From UBA4582 sp965657335 (GTDB taxonomy: Bacteria > Pseudomonadota > Gammaproteobacteria > Pseudomonadales > Azotimanducaceae): a stretch of DNA of 64,000 bases. The notes under the pieces were generated by a model that searched no databases, was not told the DNA's origin, and worked only from the letters and a program-made list of their open reading frames with translations. Below, piece by piece: positions 61,261 to 64,000 of the stretch (position 1 is the stretch's first letter; every line of letters begins with the position of its first letter). The stretch spans positions 1 through 64,000 of the forward strand of contig CBFHOH010000020.1 in the NCBI GenBank assembly GCA_965657335.1, read 5' to 3'. A program made the position numbers and the translations under genes.

Positions 61261-64000
61261 TGAAAATCTATTCAATCTTTTGCCTATTACTGGTTTCACT
61301 TTTTGGCTGGCAAGGGGTGACCGCGTCTGAATCAAGTCTATATGTAGAACGCCAATACGCCGAAATTCCTCCCGCGCCGAAGACGCAATCGATGGCGCAG
61401 GCTTTAGAGAAAAGTGATGGGTGTCAGTCCTGCCACAGCCCGACCGATAGCATGACGATGCACGAAAGTCCCGGAGTCATCTTAGGTTGTACAGACTGTC
61501 ATGGCGGTGATGCAACCGTCTTTTCTACTGAGGGCGACTATAAAAATAAAGCGTTGATGGAAAAAGCGCACGTGTTACCCAGTTATCCTGACGACTGGCA
61601 TTATCCGCACAGCGCGAATCCGAAATCCACCTACACTTTGTTGAATAGAGAAGCAAAGGAGTTCGTGCGTTTTGTGAATCCATCGGACCTGCGCGTTGCA
61701 GAAGAGGCCTGTGGTGCTTGTCACTTGGAAACGGTGCAAGCTGCCAAGAGAAGTATTATGGCGACCGGCGCGATGTTGTTTGGCGCAGCAACCTATGCAA
61801 ACAATATTCTCCCCTTCAAAAAATACTTACTCGGCGAAGCTTACACGCCAGATGGTGAACCTAGTGCGATTAAGGGTCCTCCACTCAAGGATGCAGATGC
61901 TGATTGGGTCGAAAAGGGTGTTTTGCCTGTGCTTTATCCCCTTCCTACTTGGGAGACAACGCCGCCGGGGGACATCTTCAGAGTTTTTGAGCGTGGGGGC
62001 AGAAACATCAGTAACCTCTTCCCTGAAACAGGCTTGCCGAATGCATTGGGATTAATCCAGCGCATTGAGGAACCCGGCAGACCTGACTTTAGACAGTCTA
62101 ACCGAGGCCCAGGAACAGGAGGGCGTATCTCGGTGCCCGTGCTTAACGTACACAAAACGCGTCTTAACGATCCGTTAATGTGGTTCCTTGGCACAAACGA
62201 CAATCCTGGCGACTATCGAACTTCTGGCTGCGGAGCATGCCACGTAGTTTACGCGAATGATCGTGATCCACGACATTCAGGTCCTTATGGTCAATTTGGA
62301 AATACCGGCGAAACCCAGACGGTCGACCCGACCATCAAAAAGGGAGAGACGGGACACCCGCTGAAGCATTCTTTTACGCGTGCGATTCCAACTGCAAGCT
62401 GCATGTCTTGTCACATGCACCAGCCGAACATGTTTGTTAACTCTTTCCTCGGCTACACGATGTGGGATTATGAATCAGACGCACCCTCTATGTTTCCGAA
62501 AAAGCAAAAGTACCCTTCGAGTGCCGAAACAAGGAAGACCAATGCTCGTAATCCGGAAGGGGCAGCGCCGTTAGGGCTTTGGAGCGACCCAGAATTCTCG
62601 AGAAATGTCAGTGACCTAAATCCAACGCTTAAAAACACGCAGTTTGCTGATTACCACGGCCACGGTTGGAACTTTAGAGCCGTATTCAAAAAAGACCGCA
62701 AAGGTAACTTGTTAGATGAAGTCGGTGATATTGTTGAACCCGACGATCCAGATAAGTTCGACAAGGCGGTTCACATGTCGAGCATCCACCTCGACGTTGG
62801 AATGCACTGCGTTGATTGTCATTTTTCGCAGGACAGCCACGGTAATGGCCATATCTATGGCGAGGTTGCGAACGCCGTAGAGATTGATTGTGTTGACTGC
62901 CACGGTACTGCCACTCAATACCCCACATTAAAAACGTCAGGACCCGCTGCGCCTCCAGGTGGTACAGATTTATCTTTAATCAGAAACCCGGATGGCCAGT
63001 CGCGCTTTAGTTGGCGTGATGGAAAACTATTTCAGAGAAGCCTTTTATGGCCAGATCGTGAATGGGAGCTCAGCCTAGTTAAAGACTCGGTTGATAAAAA
63101 TCACCCGAAATACAATACGAAGGCGGCCCGTGCCAAGTTAATGTCGAAAGATGCGAAGAACCAATCCTGGGATACAGCAGAGTCTGAAGCCGACTTGGCC
63201 CACGGCGACGACAACATGGAGTGTTATAGCTGCCACCAGTCATGGACAACAAGCTGCGGCGGTTGTCATCTTCCAATTGAAGCGAATTGGAAAACAGATC
63301 GAAAACATTACGAGGGAGGAACGACAAGAAATTACGCGACTTACAATCCGCAAGTCGTCCGAGATCAAATATTTATGTTGGGTCGACGCGGTGAGATAAA
63401 CGGGGGCAGAATTGCGCCGCTTCGTTCTACCTCTGCCTTGGTGCTCTCATCCACTAACTCAAGTCGAGAGCGCATATATGTGCAGCAACCGCCGATTGCC
63501 GCCAGTGGACATAGTTCTCAGGCAATTAATCCTCATTTTGCCCACACGGTAAGAAAAACTGAAACCCGAGTTTGCTCTGACTGTCACCTTGCGGAAGGCA
63601 ACGACAACAACGCCATCATGGCGCAGACGTTAGGTTTCGGCACCGACTTTATTGACTTTGTAGGATTTCACGCATGGGTCGGAACGGAGGGCTCAGTGGA
63701 AGCCGTGCAGGTAACGGAATGGAGCGAACCGCAAGCTGTGATTGGCAGTTACTTGCAGAAAATCGTTTACCCAGACTATTACGAAAAGCACGTTGAAAAG
63801 GATCTTGAGTTAGAGACGGGGCATCGTCACCGATCTGGTGAGGTTAAATGCTTGCAGCTAAGAGGTGAATATCTGTTTGCTGCAGCTGGCAAAAAAGGCA
63901 TGGTGGTATACGACGTAGCCGGCATTGGTAACAAGGGAATTAGTCAAAAAATCATCACCGCGCCAGCTTCCAAATTTGGCCAAAATACGAGGATTAAAAG
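61260..64000 (+). CDS. Exported multihaem cytochrome c with ten or more haems, 3' end outside window
   Basis: Opens at ATG 61260, overlapping the barrel gene stop by one base, and stays open to the end of the window (913 codons visible). Signal peptide: IFCLLLVSLFGWQGVTA, cleaved near SES. Ten CxxCH motifs occur from residue ~52 to ~771: CQSCH, CTDCH, CGACH, CGACH, CMSCH, CVDCH, CVDCH, CYSCH, CGGCH, CSDCH. Between them are long haem-free stretches, unlike compact MtrA. After the last motif, LQLRGEYLFAAAGKKGMVVYDVAG looks like the start of LVIVD-type beta-propeller repeats. It is probably periplasmic or at the cell surface, docked to the beta-barrel. More haems or repeats may follow beyond the window. 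No known family was recognised for the whole protein. Confidence 0.92.
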   Translation, partial: MKIYSIFCLLLVSLFGWQGVTASESSLYVERQYAEIPPAPKTQSMAQALEKSDGCQSCHSPTDSMTMHESPGVILGCTDCHGGDATVFSTEGDYKNKALMEKAHVLPSYPDDWHYPHSANPKSTYTLLNREAKEFVRFVNPSDLRVAEEACGACHLETVQAAKRSIMATGAMLFGAATYANNILPFKKYLLGEAYTPDGEPSAIKGPPLKDADADWVEKGVLPVLYPLPTWETTPPGDIFRVFERGGRNISNLFPETGLPNALGLIQRIEEPGRPDFRQSNRGPGTGGRISVPVLNVHKTRLNDPLMWFLGTNDNPGDYRTSGCGACHVVYANDRDPRHSGPYGQFGNTGETQTVDPTIKKGETGHPLKHSFTRAIPTASCMSCHMHQPNMFVNSFLGYTMWDYESDAPSMFPKKQKYPSSAETRKTNARNPEGAAPLGLWSDPEFSRNVSDLNPTLKNTQFADYHGHGWNFRAVFKKDRKGNLLDEVGDIVEPDDPDKFDKAVHMSSIHLDVGMHCVDCHFSQDSHGNGHIYGEVANAVEIDCVDCHGTATQYPTLKTSGPAAPPGGTDLSLIRNPDGQSRFSWRDGKLFQRSLLWPDREWELSLVKDSVDKNHPKYNTKAARAKLMSKDAKNQSWDTAESEADLAHGDDNMECYSCHQSWTTSCGGCHLPIEANWKTDRKHYEGGTTRNYATYNPQVVRDQIFMLGRRGEINGGRIAPLRSTSALVLSSTNSSRERIYVQQPPIAASGHSSQAINPHFAHTVRKTETRVCSDCHLAEGNDNNAIMAQTLGFGTDFIDFVGFHAWVGTEGSVEAVQVTEWSEPQAVIGSYLQKIVYPDYYEKHVEKDLELETGHRHRSGEVKCLQLRGEYLFAAAGKKGMVVYDVAGIGNKGISQKIITAPASKFGQNTRIK

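Overview
This window is a chromosomal segment of a gammaproteobacterium, most likely a marine member of the Pseudomonadales in the broad sense. The evidence is gene order. truB-rpsO-pnp, acs-pgi, pcnB, cbrB-cbrA, gluQ, dksA, an aminotransferase and sfsA follow the order I remember from Pseudomonas aeruginosa, as does the DUF6776-type gene, erpA, mepM, tyrS block. Two runs of N (98 and 100 bases), one flanked by an exact 79-bp duplicate, show that the sequence is a draft scaffold. Species-level identity cannot be read from the sequence.

Layout. 1-3.8 kb: truB (5' truncated), rpsO, pnp and a small periplasmic protein. 3.9-17.2 kb, all minus strand: acs, pgi, a deoxynucleoside kinase, pcnB, a candidate CrcZ-like small RNA with its own sigma-54 promoter, cbrB, cbrA, a CbrX-like small protein, gluQ, and dksA with a very long Lys/Ala-rich N-terminal tail. 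folK and panBC, usually found here, are absent. 17.5-25.2 kb, plus strand: aminotransferase, sfsA, FecCD/HmuUV-type transporter genes, polB, and an exported M18 peptidase. 25.3-33.7 kb: DadA-like oxidase, adenosine kinase, hemL, a membrane coiled-coil protein, bactofilin, erpA, M23 peptidase, tyrS. 33.7-34.1 kb: tRNA-Ile(GAT) and tRNA-Ala(TGC), normally rRNA-spacer tRNAs, with no rRNA genes beside them.

34.3-52 kb is accessory: a GH81 beta-1,3-glucanase lipoprotein, a catabolic group (TPP enzyme, aldehyde dehydrogenase, enoyl-CoA hydratase, Baeyer-Villiger-type monooxygenase), DoxX, glucose-6-phosphate dehydrogenase fused to a cyclic-nucleotide-binding domain, two secreted proteins (one broken by the second gap), and two small proteins of likely ferredoxin-like fold.

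52.2-64 kb is the most unusual part: a tightly packed plus-strand operon of at least six genes that looks like an undescribed transmembrane electron conduit. In order it encodes a flavoprotein with two cyclic-nucleotide-binding domains and a four-cluster ferredoxin module; a b-type di-heme membrane protein; an FHA-transmembrane-decaheme cytochrome c; a lipoprotein with two HbpS/GlcG-like haem-binding modules; an outer-membrane beta-barrel; and a large exported cytochrome with ten CxxCH motifs that runs off the window. A plausible path is NAD(P)H, flavin/Fe-S, haem b, periplasmic haems c, outer-membrane barrel/cytochrome, or the reverse. Cyclic-nucleotide and phospho-peptide sensing would be built into the electron carriers.
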